Shown in pieces: positions 1 to 8,261 of a stretch of 64,000 nucleotides of DNA; position 1 is the first letter of the stretch, and every line of letters starts with the position of its first letter. Source of the stretch: an uncultured bacterium. Its GTDB lineage: Bacteria; Bacillota; Clostridia; Lachnospirales; Lachnospiraceae. A program made the position numbers and the translations under genes. Under the pieces are notes generated by a model. It ran no database searches and was not told the DNA's origin. It worked only from the letters and a program-made list of their open reading frames with translations. Location: assembly GCA_905214955.1 (NCBI GenBank), contig CAJMON010000004.1, positions 1 through 64,000 of the forward strand, in the 5' to 3' direction.

Positions 1-554
1 GGATAAATGAGAATCTGCCGGTGAATAACAAACTCTTTCCGCTCCTTTGCAAGAAGGGCCGATGCTGCCGTCAGGTTTCCTCCTGCACTGTCTCCCATCA
101 CCGTGATCTGCTCTGGCCGCACTCCTTTTAAAATTCTGCCCTCATACAGGGCTTTGGACGCTGCGTAGCAGTCCTCTAAGGCCGCCGGGAACCGGTATTC
201 CGGAGCCAGCCGGTATTCCACAGAAACCACGATGTGTCCGGTGGATTGGGCCATTCTGGCGCACACCCGGTTGTAAGTTTCTACGCTTTCTGTCACCCAG
301 CCGCCTCCGTGGAAAAACAACAGCACCGGGAGACTTTCTTTTTCCTCTGTCTCAGCTTTCATTGCTTCCTCAGAAGGAAAATACAGGCGCACAGGAACCT
401 CATAGTCTCCATTGTACACCTTTTCATCCACCGTCTTTAAAAAAATCCGGATAGCATCCAGTTTTTTTATATCCACCAGCCGCCTGGAAGACTCTACTTC
501 AATGTTTCCATAGGACAGGGCATGGAGGATATTTCGCATGGTTTTTGAAATCAT
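1..554 (-). CDS. alpha/beta hydrolase (HSL/esterase family), 3' end outside window
   Basis: About 184 N-terminal residues of a serine hydrolase of the hormone-sensitive-lipase type (Abhydrolase_3). An HGGGW oxyanion-hole motif appears near residue 80 and the nucleophile elbow GDSAGG near residue 155; the catalytic Asp and His would lie beyond the window edge. No signal peptide is visible, so it is probably cytoplasmic and acts on small carboxyl esters of unknown identity. Its ATG at 554 overlaps the codB stop in an ATGA arrangement, so the two are translationally coupled. Family assignment is firm; substrate is unknown. It could be a deacetylase for the sugar pathway upstream or unrelated cargo at the operon end. 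Confidence 0.85.
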   Translation of the reverse strand, partial: MISKTMRNILHALSYGNIEVESSRRLVDIKKLDAIRIFLKTVDEKVYNGDYEVPVRLYFPSEEAMKAETEEKESLPVLLFFHGGGWVTESVETYNRVCARMAQSTGHIVVSVEYRLAPEYRFPAALEDCYAASKALYEGRILKGVRPEQITVMGDSAGGNLTAASALLAKERKEFVIHRQILIY

Positions 555-1792
555 ACACGTCTCCCAATCAGGTAACACAGGGCTGCCACTGCCATTCCAT
601 TGATGGAAGGAATGCCAAAAGGCACCACATTGGCCACAATGGCTCCTAAAATCACGCCTGCCACTGCAAACCAGTTTACCGCCTTTGACGGCAGGGCATC
701 TGTCTCATAGGCTTTTTTGTCTGTAAAATAGGACAGCACCAGAATGATGCCCACCGGCGGAAGGGTGCAGTTTAAAATGTTCAGCCAGTTGCAGAAATTG
801 TAATACAGCCACACAGACAGCAAGGTGCCGATGATGCCGGAAATCAGCACCATGGGTTTTTTCTTCTGGTGGAAAATATTGGCAAGGCCCAGGCCTGCAG
901 AATACAGGGCATTGTCGTTGGTGGTCCAGATGTTTAGGCCAAGAACCAAGATGGCCATGTAAAACAGGTTCAGGTTGATCATAACTTCAAAGATGTCATT
1001 TCCCCCTACAAAAATGTAAGAAATGGCACCGAAGAAAAACATGAGCGAGTTTCCGATAAAGAATGCCACCACCGTTGCAATGGTGCCAGACTTGGCATCT
1101 TTGGCAAACCGGGTAAAGTTTGGCGTGGCCGTTCCTCCCGATACAAAGGAACCGATTACCAGGCCTGCGCCTCCAATGATGCTTAAACTTCCGCTGGATT
1201 TTGCAAACTGGTCAATGATGGTGCCGTCTCCCCGGCTCACCGCCATTACCATGGCTACGGTTCCCAAAATACCCACCAGGGGTACCGCAATGTAGCTGAT
1301 AATGGTCAAAGATTCAATACCAAAATACGCAGATGCTGTCATACAGCCTCCTGCCAAAAGCACTAAAATCCACATTGCTAATGTACTGTCTCCGAAAATC
1401 TCCTTTGCCACAGGAATAGCAAACATGGCAATGCCCACGCCAAACCAGCCGATCTGGGTAAAGCTGATCATAGCGGAGGATAAGCAGGAGCCTTTTTCTC
1501 CAAATGCTTTTCTTGCCATCAAATCCATGCTCAGTCCTGTCTTGGCTCCTACGTAGCCAAGAAGTCCCGTATAGCCTCCTAAAATAGCGCCTCCCAAAAC
1601 CAGGGACTTCAGAAATCCCCAGAAATCCAGACCTTCTGCCATCTGCTGTCCAGCCCACATGCTGGCGGAAAAGAAGGTAAATCCCAGCATGATCATAAAC
1701 ATGGTGAGAAATCCTTTTCGTCCCTCTGCAGGAACTGCCTGCTCTGCGTAATCGACATCCTTCTTCGATGTTTCGTTTCCTTTTCTGCTCAT
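551..1792 (-). CDS. codB: cytosine permease, NCS1 family (CodB-like)
   Basis: Polytopic inner-membrane permease of 413 residues, the usual CodB length, with about 12 hydrophobic segments. It resembles E. coli CodB along its length: the GFTFFSASMWAGQQ stretch near residue 37, GYVGAKTGLSMDLMARKAFG near 80, QIGWFGVGIAMFAIPV near 113, and LNIWTTNDNALYSAGLG near 285, which is a substrate-site signature of this family. It should import cytosine with a cation. No cytosine deaminase is visible here. It sits 17 bp after a phosphoribosyltransferase-like gene and downstream of a CDP-sugar pathway, so a pyrimidine-salvage link to CTP demand is tempting but is only inference. Confidence 0.9.
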   Translation of the reverse strand: MSRKGNETSKKDVDYAEQAVPAEGRKGFLTMFMIMLGFTFFSASMWAGQQMAEGLDFWGFLKSLVLGGAILGGYTGLLGYVGAKTGLSMDLMARKAFGEKGSCLSSAMISFTQIGWFGVGIAMFAIPVAKEIFGDSTLAMWILVLLAGGCMTASAYFGIESLTIISYIAVPLVGILGTVAMVMAVSRGDGTIIDQFAKSSGSLSIIGGAGLVIGSFVSGGTATPNFTRFAKDAKSGTIATVVAFFIGNSLMFFFGAISYIFVGGNDIFEVMINLNLFYMAILVLGLNIWTTNDNALYSAGLGLANIFHQKKKPMVLISGIIGTLLSVWLYYNFCNWLNILNCTLPPVGIILVLSYFTDKKAYETDALPSKAVNWFAVAGVILGAIVANVVPFGIPSINGMAVAALCYLIGRRV

Positions 1793-1809
1793 CGTCTTCT
1801 CCCGTCTGT

Positions 1810-2898
1810 CTACAGAATATATTTACGCAGTGCGTCTGTGAATTCTGCAATCCGCTGGCTGGCCAGCTCTTTTAACGTAATGTTTTTCATGCTTGCAATG
1901 TATCCCTGCTCCTGGCGGTACAGCCATCTGGCATCCGTCTGACGGATCTTTTCGTAATGATTTGCATGAACCCAGTCTCCAAAGGAAATGGGCAGAGGAT
2001 AGCCCAGTTTTTCTTCCAGCAGCTTTTCAAAATCAATCTGGTCTGCCCGTGCTTCCATCCCTTTCCAGAAATCCAGAACTTCCTCTACGTGCTCATGGAT
2101 TTCGTAGCGTCTGGCTCCGCCGTCGTAAATGATGCATTTTTCAAACAGCGGACTACACATGGAAAGGGTTTCCCGGCGAAATTCCGGTGCAATGATTCCG
2201 CCCTTCCAGTAGAAATCCACCTCCGGCAGGTTAATACCGGAAACGCCTTTGTCCTCATAGGTAGAAAAAATGCCTTCGTAATAAACCGTGATAAAGCCTT
2301 CAAACTCCGGCCAGAATTTCCGGATCTCCTGAGTCAGGTTCTCTAAGATCTCAATGCCTTTGGTGCCTCCAATGGTAAAGATGATAATATTGCGCAGTTT
2401 TGCCTGATGCTGTCTGTAAAAATCTGTCACATAGCGCAGGCAGTGGATCAAAGTGGCGCCGCTGGCAATGATGTCTCCGATCATCAGGGTGCTGTCCGGC
2501 ACCATAGTCAGCTTGCTGTACTTAATTTCAAGCCCTGCAATCTCATCCTTGTCAAAGACCCGCTCGCTGGATAAAAAGCTAATGTCATGGACACGGATGT
2601 GCTCCCGGTAGCAGCTCTCCTCCAGAGGATAATTCAATGCGCCCCGAAGAATGGACAGAATATTGGCAGTCGTTACCTTTTTCTGCTCCTTCAGGTAATA
2701 CAGCATCTGGGAAGTAGAAGGGATCAGGCAGTTGTAAACCTCATATCCTACGATTTCCGGTGTGTTCAATAATTTTCTTGTTTCTGCTTCTGATACCACA
2801 TAGTATTCGTTTTGAAGATCCATCCCTGAAAGACGGTAGCAGGAAACGCCCTGCTCATCAAATTCTGGTACCAGTACAGCCTCATTCCAGTTTTTCAT
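1810..2898 (-). CDS. phosphoribosyltransferase-fold protein of unknown substrate
   Basis: A soluble protein of 362 residues. Two segments resemble type I phosphoribosyltransferases: ILSILRGALNYP near residue 82, like the PPi loop, and MIGDIIASGATLIHCLRYV near 140, like the PRPP-binding loop with acidic residue and GATL. The remaining 200 residues match no family I can name. It lies between the TPP enzyme (42 bp upstream) and codB (17 bp downstream). Known members of the fold salvage nucleobases or act as regulators. With a cytosine permease next door, base salvage is one reading; a nucleotide-linked role in the sugar pathway is another. The fold call is moderate and the function is open. Confidence 0.6.
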   Translation of the reverse strand: MKNWNEAVLVPEFDEQGVSCYRLSGMDLQNEYYVVSEAETRKLLNTPEIVGYEVYNCLIPSTSQMLYYLKEQKKVTTANILSILRGALNYPLEESCYREHIRVHDISFLSSERVFDKDEIAGLEIKYSKLTMVPDSTLMIGDIIASGATLIHCLRYVTDFYRQHQAKLRNIIIFTIGGTKGIEILENLTQEIRKFWPEFEGFITVYYEGIFSTYEDKGVSGINLPEVDFYWKGGIIAPEFRRETLSMCSPLFEKCIIYDGGARRYEIHEHVEEVLDFWKGMEARADQIDFEKLLEEKLGYPLPISFGDWVHANHYEKIRQTDARWLYRQEQGYIASMKNITLKELASQRIAEFTDALRKYIL

Positions 2899-2940
2899 TT
2901 CTTTTTTCCTTTTCGTTTCTACGTTATCAAGTAGTTTCTT

Positions 2941-4785
2941 CTATACTTCCGGCACTGGATCAATATACAGGTTTTCCAGAAGTTCTTCTCTTGGTAAGAA
3001 GGGTGCCAGATCCTCCAGGGGCGGACTGACTAAGGTGCCGTCCGGCAGACGTTTGGTACTGCTTTTGGGCTCCCATACCTGGTTCGTATCTGTAAAGATT
3101 TCGCAGAAGACAAAGCCTGGCTCTGCCAGTGCCTTGGCCACTGCTGTTTTCATCTCTTCATTGCTGTGGGCTGCATAATAGGGGAATCCAAAAGCCTTGG
3201 CAATCTTTTCATATTCCGGGAAGGATAAGTCGCCAGATTCCGGACCAATGCCCACCTTGGTATGTTCTTTGAACAGGTTGTTCTGGGTCAGCCGGATGGA
3301 GTGGTACCCCTGGTTGTTAATAAGAAACAGCTTGATGGGAAGGCGGTTGGTCACAATGGTCTGCAGCTCCTGAAGATTCATCATGATGGAACCGTCTCCT
3401 TCCAGACAGATGGTATCCCGTTTTTCTCCTGCCATGCACAGCCCGATGGCTGCCGGCAGGCCGTAGCCCATGCTGGCAATGGCACTGTTAATGATAAAGC
3501 GGGTGCCTTTTTTTATCACATAATTCTGATGTCCCACCACGCAGCAGGCACCATTGGAAACCGCTGTCAGGCTGTTTTCCGGAAGAGATTCACTTAAATG
3601 GCGGATAAACGCAAATACATTGGCGCAGCCGCTTCGTTCTTCCCAGTGTCTTGGCAGGGTGGCCGGGTATTTCTGTTTCCAGTTCTGGCAGATCGTACGC
3701 CAGTCTTCCCCTGGAAATACCGGCTTGGCTTCTTTTTCCAGACACTCGTTCATGGTTTCCAGGAAATCCTTGGCATCTGCCCATACCGGCACTTCCACAT
3801 GAATGGTGTGTTTTTTCATCTCTGCCCGGTCAATGTCCACCATAATCACTTTGGCTTCTCTTGCCCAGGTGGTAAAGCTGTATCCAGTTTGGCGGATGGA
3901 AATTCTTGTGCCAATAGCCAGAAGCAGGTCTGCATTCTGCACCGCAAAATTTCCAGGCCGGTCTCCCATATTTCCCCCTCTTCCCACATAAAGAGGATGG
4001 GCATCTTCGATGACATCTACGCTGTTCCAGTAAGTCACCACCGGAACTCCCAGCTTATCCACCACCTGCCGGAACACCTCATAGCCTCCAGAGAGCCGGA
4101 TGCCGCCTCCTGCGTAGATCACCGGCCGTTTGGCTTTCTGGATCATCTCCAGAATAGGCCGGATGGTACTTTCTTCCACTTTTGGAGGAAGTTTCGCATC
4201 ATCCTCTGAGGGATCATATCCTTTCAGGTTCTCTGTCTCAATATACGATCCCTGGAAATTTACCGGAATGTCCAGCCATACAGGCCCTGGCCGCCCAGTC
4301 TTTGCCAGATGCCAGGCTTTCTCCAGGGCATACCGGATCTGGCCTGGATCTTCAATCATCACTGCATATTTGGTCATGGGCTCCACGGATTTTACAATGT
4401 CGTATTCCTGGTCTCCCACGGCACGCAAGGGAAGTCCATCCGTAAACTTGCTGGCATACCTGGCCGTGGTGTCATAGCGCACCTGACCGGAAATCACAAA
4501 CATGGGAATGGAATCCAGCCATCCTCCCACCACGCCGGTAATGGCATTGGTGCCCCCAGGACCTGTGGTCACACACAGCACCGCCGGTTTGTTTTCCAGA
4601 CGGGCATAAGCTTCTGCCGCAATAGCACTGGCCTGCTCATGATGGTTGTAAGTCATATGAAGCCCTTCTTTGTGTCCCAGGGCATCATTTAAGTGCATGG
4701 CACCTCCGCCTACCACGGTAAATCCGTCTGTCACACCGTGCTCTACCAGAAAATCCGCCACATAATCTGCCAGTCTCTGTTTCAT
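2941..4785 (-). CDS. thiamine-diphosphate enzyme, acetolactate-synthase-like (YerE-like candidate)
   Basis: A 614-residue enzyme with the full AHAS/POX architecture: N-terminal pyrimidine-binding domain with catalytic Glu50 in the NHHEQ motif, a central FAD/DHAP-like domain (about 200-340), and a C-terminal TDP domain with GDGS at 463-466 and NN at 490-491. No regulatory subunit gene is adjacent and no branched-chain amino-acid genes are near. Its neighbours are rfbF, rfbH and rfbG. In Yersinia the related flavoenzyme YerE moves a two-carbon unit from pyruvate to C4 of CDP-3,6-dideoxy-4-ketohexose to make yersiniose. The same role here is inferred from context. A strong Shine-Dalgarno site (GGAGGGAG) precedes the ATG. 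Alternative: another pyruvate-decarboxylating ligase. Confidence 0.8.
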   Translation of the reverse strand: MKQRLADYVADFLVEHGVTDGFTVVGGGAMHLNDALGHKEGLHMTYNHHEQASAIAAEAYARLENKPAVLCVTTGPGGTNAITGVVGGWLDSIPMFVISGQVRYDTTARYASKFTDGLPLRAVGDQEYDIVKSVEPMTKYAVMIEDPGQIRYALEKAWHLAKTGRPGPVWLDIPVNFQGSYIETENLKGYDPSEDDAKLPPKVEESTIRPILEMIQKAKRPVIYAGGGIRLSGGYEVFRQVVDKLGVPVVTYWNSVDVIEDAHPLYVGRGGNMGDRPGNFAVQNADLLLAIGTRISIRQTGYSFTTWAREAKVIMVDIDRAEMKKHTIHVEVPVWADAKDFLETMNECLEKEAKPVFPGEDWRTICQNWKQKYPATLPRHWEERSGCANVFAFIRHLSESLPENSLTAVSNGACCVVGHQNYVIKKGTRFIINSAIASMGYGLPAAIGLCMAGEKRDTICLEGDGSIMMNLQELQTIVTNRLPIKLFLINNQGYHSIRLTQNNLFKEHTKVGIGPESGDLSFPEYEKIAKAFGFPYYAAHSNEEMKTAVAKALAEPGFVFCEIFTDTNQVWEPKSSTKRLPDGTLVSPPLEDLAPFLPREELLENLYIDPVPEV

Positions 4786-4815
4786 AGTCTCCCTCCATCT
4801 TCTTCTGTCATCTTT

Positions 4816-5883
4816 TTAGGAAATCTGCAGAAATTCCCGGATCTGTGCTTCTGTACAGGCGCTTACATCGCCCCCTGATAACCAGGTATCTGACCACTCC
4901 ACAATTTTTTTCATGGTGGTCTCCACATTCCAGCGGGGGCTCCACCCAAAGGTTCTCTTTAACCTGGAGCAGTCCAGCTTCAGGAAATTCGCCTCATGTG
5001 GGCCGCCATCATGGATATTTTTCCACCCTGCGTCCTCTCCTGTCACCTGCTTCCAGGTTTTACAGAATAAATCTACCAGCTCTCCGGTAGTCCAGCAGTC
5101 ACTGTCATCCGGCCCTACGTTGTAGTTTCCGGCAAGGGCTTTGTTCTCATACTGGGCTTTGGCCAGCATCAAATACACGGTCACTGGTTCCAGCACATGC
5201 TGGTAGGGCCTGGTGGAATAGGGATTCCGCACAATGATTTCCCGTTTCTCTTTCATAGCCCGGATGCAGTCCGGAATGATCCGGTCATTGGCAAAATCTC
5301 CGCCGCCAATCACATTTCCCGCCCTGGCGGTGCTGATGGCCGTCTCCCGGTCCATAAAAAAAGAATTCTTATAGCTGTCTGTCACCAGTTCGGAGCAGGA
5401 CTTGGAATTGGAATACGGGTCATAGCCGTTTAGTTCTTCATTTTCCCGGTATCCCCACTCCCACTCTCTGTTTTTGTATACTTTATCTGTGGTCACATTC
5501 ACAAAGGACTTCACTGTGTCCGAAAGCCGCACACACTCCAGCACATTCACGGTGCCCATGACATTCACATCGTAGGTGTACACTGGATTTTTGTAGGAAT
5601 CCCGGACAATGGGCTGGGCTGCCATGTGAAGAACGATTTCCGGCTTGGCCTCCTCAAAAGCTGTTTTCAGTGCCTCCAGATCCCGGACATCCCCGTTGAT
5701 GGAATGGATCTTTTCCGAAAGATGCAGCATATCAAACAGACTGGGATCGGTCGGCGGCTTCAGGGCATACCCTGTTACCTCAGCTCCTGCCATTGCCAGA
5801 AGTGCGCACATCCAGGAACCTTTGAATCCGGTGTGGCCGGTAATGAATACCTTTCTTCCTCTATAAAACTCCATATCGAACAT
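4816..5883 (-). CDS. rfbG: CDP-glucose 4,6-dehydratase
   Basis: A 355-residue extended SDR that converts CDP-D-glucose to CDP-4-keto-6-deoxyglucose. The NAD-binding motif GHTGFKGSWM at 16-25 is the variant typical of RfbG rather than of RmlB. TTDKVY at 131-136 and the catalytic pair Tyr157/Lys161 (YSNSK) are present, and the DPY context and overall length match the RfbG family. It acts second in the CDP-dideoxysugar route, after RfbF and before RfbH, both of which lie upstream in the same transcription unit. It is 13 bp from the upstream gtrA-like gene and 30 bp from the downstream TPP enzyme gene. Confidence 0.95.
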   Translation of the reverse strand: MFDMEFYRGRKVFITGHTGFKGSWMCALLAMAGAEVTGYALKPPTDPSLFDMLHLSEKIHSINGDVRDLEALKTAFEEAKPEIVLHMAAQPIVRDSYKNPVYTYDVNVMGTVNVLECVRLSDTVKSFVNVTTDKVYKNREWEWGYRENEELNGYDPYSNSKSCSELVTDSYKNSFFMDRETAISTARAGNVIGGGDFANDRIIPDCIRAMKEKREIIVRNPYSTRPYQHVLEPVTVYLMLAKAQYENKALAGNYNVGPDDSDCWTTGELVDLFCKTWKQVTGEDAGWKNIHDGGPHEANFLKLDCSRLKRTFGWSPRWNVETTMKKIVEWSDTWLSGGDVSACTEAQIREFLQIS

Positions 5884-5896
5884 GGAAAATCCTCCC

Positions 5897-6385
5897 TTAT
5901 TTTGTGCGGAATGCCCACAATTTATTTAACAGAAAATTTAACGGAATAGTCACCAGAAGATTTAAGATGGGTGCCAGCATTTCGTGAATTCCAAGAACGT
6001 CCACCCACAGCACCAGCAGAACATTCGCCAGCACCAGGCCTGTCCCTGCATAGGACAGAAAGGTCTTTATAAAAGCTTTCCATATGGAACGGTGTTCCCC
6101 TTCCTTTGCAGAAAAGACGTACTTGTTGTTCCAGTAAAAGGCATTTGCCACGCTGACCAAAAATCCCAGCACACTGGCTGCCAGATAATGCAGATGGGCT
6201 GCGATTCCCACTGCGTACACCACATAGGAAATCAGGGTGTTGGACAGTCCTACAATGCCAAACTGCACAAACTGTAGAAATCCATTCCATTTTTCATCGG
6301 AAATGGGCAGATGGCAGATTTTCCGAAGTACCAGATCCATCAGCCACACCAGCCAGTTCCATATGTTTCCCAGTAATTTATCCAT
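5897..6385 (-). CDS. GtrA-family small membrane protein (putative lipid-linked sugar flippase)
   Basis: A 162-residue protein with four predicted membrane helices after a short amphipathic N-terminus, as is usual for GtrA. The family signature appears as FVQFGIVGLSNTLISYVVY near residue 40, NAFYWNNKYVFS near 90, and the C-terminal LNKLWAFR. GtrA proteins are thought to flip polyprenyl-phosphate-linked sugars so that a membrane glycosyltransferase can use them outside. Its start overlaps the upstream reductase by 8 bp, which implies coupled translation, and a GtrB-like GT2 lies one gene further upstream. It therefore probably exports the sugar built by the rfbF/H/G module. Confidence 0.85.
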   Translation of the reverse strand: MDKLLGNIWNWLVWLMDLVLRKICHLPISDEKWNGFLQFVQFGIVGLSNTLISYVVYAVGIAAHLHYLAASVLGFLVSVANAFYWNNKYVFSAKEGEHRSIWKAFIKTFLSYAGTGLVLANVLLVLWVDVLGIHEMLAPILNLLVTIPLNFLLNKLWAFRTK

Positions 6386-7295
6386 GTTCTTTCACCCACA
6401 TAATGGTCTTTTTGATTCCTTCTTCAAAGGAAACCTCCGGCGCAAATCCTGTGTCTTCCTTCAGTTTGGCAATATCTGCGCACAGATACATCACCTGCCC
6501 CGGTGCGTAAGGAACTGCTCCCAGTGCCACCGAAAGCCTTGGGTCAATGGCATCCCGGATCATGCCGATATAGTCTGCCAGGGGTCTGGCTTTCCCGCTT
6601 CCTAAACAGTACACGCCTCCGTCATGGCCTTTTTCTCCAAGGAGAAGCAGGGCTTTCGCGGCATCTCCACTGTACAGGTAATCCCACTGCTGCTCTCCTT
6701 TTGTAAATGCCGGGGTCTCTCCTGCCAAAAGCCTGTGGATGGCACTCATCACCATAGAGCCTGCCCCGTCCCCCGGCCCGTAAATGCTTAAAATCCGGGT
6801 CCAGACGTGGCGCATCCCCGCCTGACGGCAGTACAGTCTGGTCATCTGCCCGGCACACAGCTTTGCCATGCCATAGCCATTTTCCGGAAATGCCGGAGTC
6901 TGGCTGTTTAAGTTTCCTTCCACCCGGCCATACTCCGCCTGGGAACCGGCTCCCACAAAGGCACTGCATCCGAAACGCTTTGCCAGGGCAGCCGCATCTA
7001 AAGCATACCGGATATTTTTTTCCTGTATTTCGCAGTCATTTCGCCCATCTCCTGTGGTTCCGCCCCAGGCAAAATGATAAAACACGTCATAGGGCATTTC
7101 CCCTTCTGGAGGCTGGTATGTCTCATACTCTTCCATGTTCAGTTCCAGCACTTTTACCAGAGGATGATCTGGAATCTGCTGCCGTCTTTTGGAAGCTTTT
7201 CTGCAGATCACCAGCATTTCCACATTCTGCCGGATTCCCTCTGCGATCAGCGCCGTTCCCACCGCTCCTGTGGCTCCTGTTATCACAATCCGCAT
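6378..7295 (-). CDS. NAD(P)-dependent sugar epimerase/reductase (extended SDR)
   Basis: A 305-residue SDR with the GATGAVG nucleotide motif at 7-13, Ser118 in GAGSQAEYG and the catalytic pair Tyr141/Lys145 (YGMAK). It belongs to the broad NDP-sugar epimerase/reductase group that includes CDP-abequose synthase and dTDP-4-dehydrorhamnose reductases. As the only reductase between rfbH and rfbG, it is the best candidate for the final step, either reducing a 4-keto group or, if the YerE model holds, reducing the added acetyl group as YerF does. It starts 6 bp after the GT2 gene upstream. Reaction and stereochemistry cannot be read from the sequence. Confidence 0.8.
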   Translation of the reverse strand: MRIVITGATGAVGTALIAEGIRQNVEMLVICRKASKRRQQIPDHPLVKVLELNMEEYETYQPPEGEMPYDVFYHFAWGGTTGDGRNDCEIQEKNIRYALDAAALAKRFGCSAFVGAGSQAEYGRVEGNLNSQTPAFPENGYGMAKLCAGQMTRLYCRQAGMRHVWTRILSIYGPGDGAGSMVMSAIHRLLAGETPAFTKGEQQWDYLYSGDAAKALLLLGEKGHDGGVYCLGSGKARPLADYIGMIRDAIDPRLSVALGAVPYAPGQVMYLCADIAKLKEDTGFAPEVSFEEGIKKTIMWVKEHG

Positions 7296-7301
7296 CGTTT
7301 C

Positions 7302-8261
7302 TTACGCCTTCTTTTTGTCTTCTGGTTTGTCAAAATTGATCCGCTCTTCTTCTACCACCAAAGGCCGGTTCATCACCCGCCGGTTGATGCTGCTGATGTA
7401 TTCTCCAATAAATCCAATGAAAAACAGCTGCAGGGATCCTAAGAAAAACATCCCAATGAGAATCGGGGCCATCCCGGCTGCAAACCGGTTCCAGAATAAA
7501 AGTTTCAAAATCAGATAGATCAGCCCGATGAGGGCACTGATGATTCCGCAGATCATTCCCAAAAAAGTGCAGGCGCGAAGTCCTACTTTTGTGTAGGAGG
7601 TAATGCTTAACATGGCTGCATCATACAGGGTAAAGAAGTTGTTGTTGGTCTTTCCGGCTCTCCGCTTTGGCTGCTCATAGGGGATTTCTTTTCTCTTATA
7701 CCCAAGCTCTGCCACAATTCCCCGAAGGAAAGGTGTGGGATCTTTCAAATCCCGGAGCACCTGGACAAATTCTTTGTCATACAGGCCGGACCCGGTGAAA
7801 TGCTCGATCTGCTCCACATCGGAAAACTTTTTGATTATCTTGTAATACAAGGTCCGCAGACCATACACCAGCTTATTTTCCTTGCTGCTGGTCTTGATGC
7901 CAATGACGATCTTATAGCCCTTTTCCCATTCTTCCAGGTACCTGGGAATCAGCTCAATGGGGTCCTGAAAATCGCACACCATGGAAATCGTGCAGTCTCC
8001 GGTGGTCTGGAGAATGCCGTAATAGGGCGAATTAAACTGCCCGAAATTTTTCGCATTGAAAATCGCTTTGATGTGAGGATTTTTCTCACAGATTTTCCGA
8101 AGCTTGGGTCTTGTGGTGTCCTTGGAATCGTTGTCAATGAACACCAGCTCATAATCATACTGAGTAAGCTGTGTGGTAAACAGATTGACAATGGCTTCGC
8201 TCATGGGAATCACATTATCTTCTTCGTTGTAGCAGGGAATTAAAATGCTGACCTTTTTCAT
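7302..8261 (-). CDS. GT2 glycosyltransferase, GtrB/polyprenyl-phosphate-sugar synthase type
   Basis: A 319-residue protein with an N-terminal GT-A domain beginning VSILIPCYNEEDNV, a DNDSKD motif near residue 47, a CDFQDP metal-site variant near 97, and two C-terminal membrane helices (about 230-290). This is the layout of GtrB, ArnC and bactoprenol glucosyltransferases, which load a sugar from a nucleotide onto undecaprenyl phosphate at the cytoplasmic face. It overlaps rfbH by 4 bp (ATGA) and shares a unit with gtrA, so it probably loads the CDP-derived dideoxy or branched sugar. Whether a CDP donor is accepted is inference. Confidence 0.85.
   Translation of the reverse strand: MKKVSILIPCYNEEDNVIPMSEAIVNLFTTQLTQYDYELVFIDNDSKDTTRPKLRKICEKNPHIKAIFNAKNFGQFNSPYYGILQTTGDCTISMVCDFQDPIELIPRYLEEWEKGYKIVIGIKTSSKENKLVYGLRTLYYKIIKKFSDVEQIEHFTGSGLYDKEFVQVLRDLKDPTPFLRGIVAELGYKRKEIPYEQPKRRAGKTNNNFFTLYDAAMLSITSYTKVGLRACTFLGMICGIISALIGLIYLILKLLFWNRFAAGMAPILIGMFFLGSLQLFFIGFIGEYISSINRRVMNRPLVVEEERINFDKPEDKKKA

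Noticed and set aside
2941..4785. IlvB acetolactate synthase for branched-chain amino acids
   Set aside because: No ilvN, ilvC or leu genes nearby and the gene lies inside a CDP-sugar set; context favours a sugar-modifying enzyme, although the sequence alone does not exclude IlvB-like chemistry.
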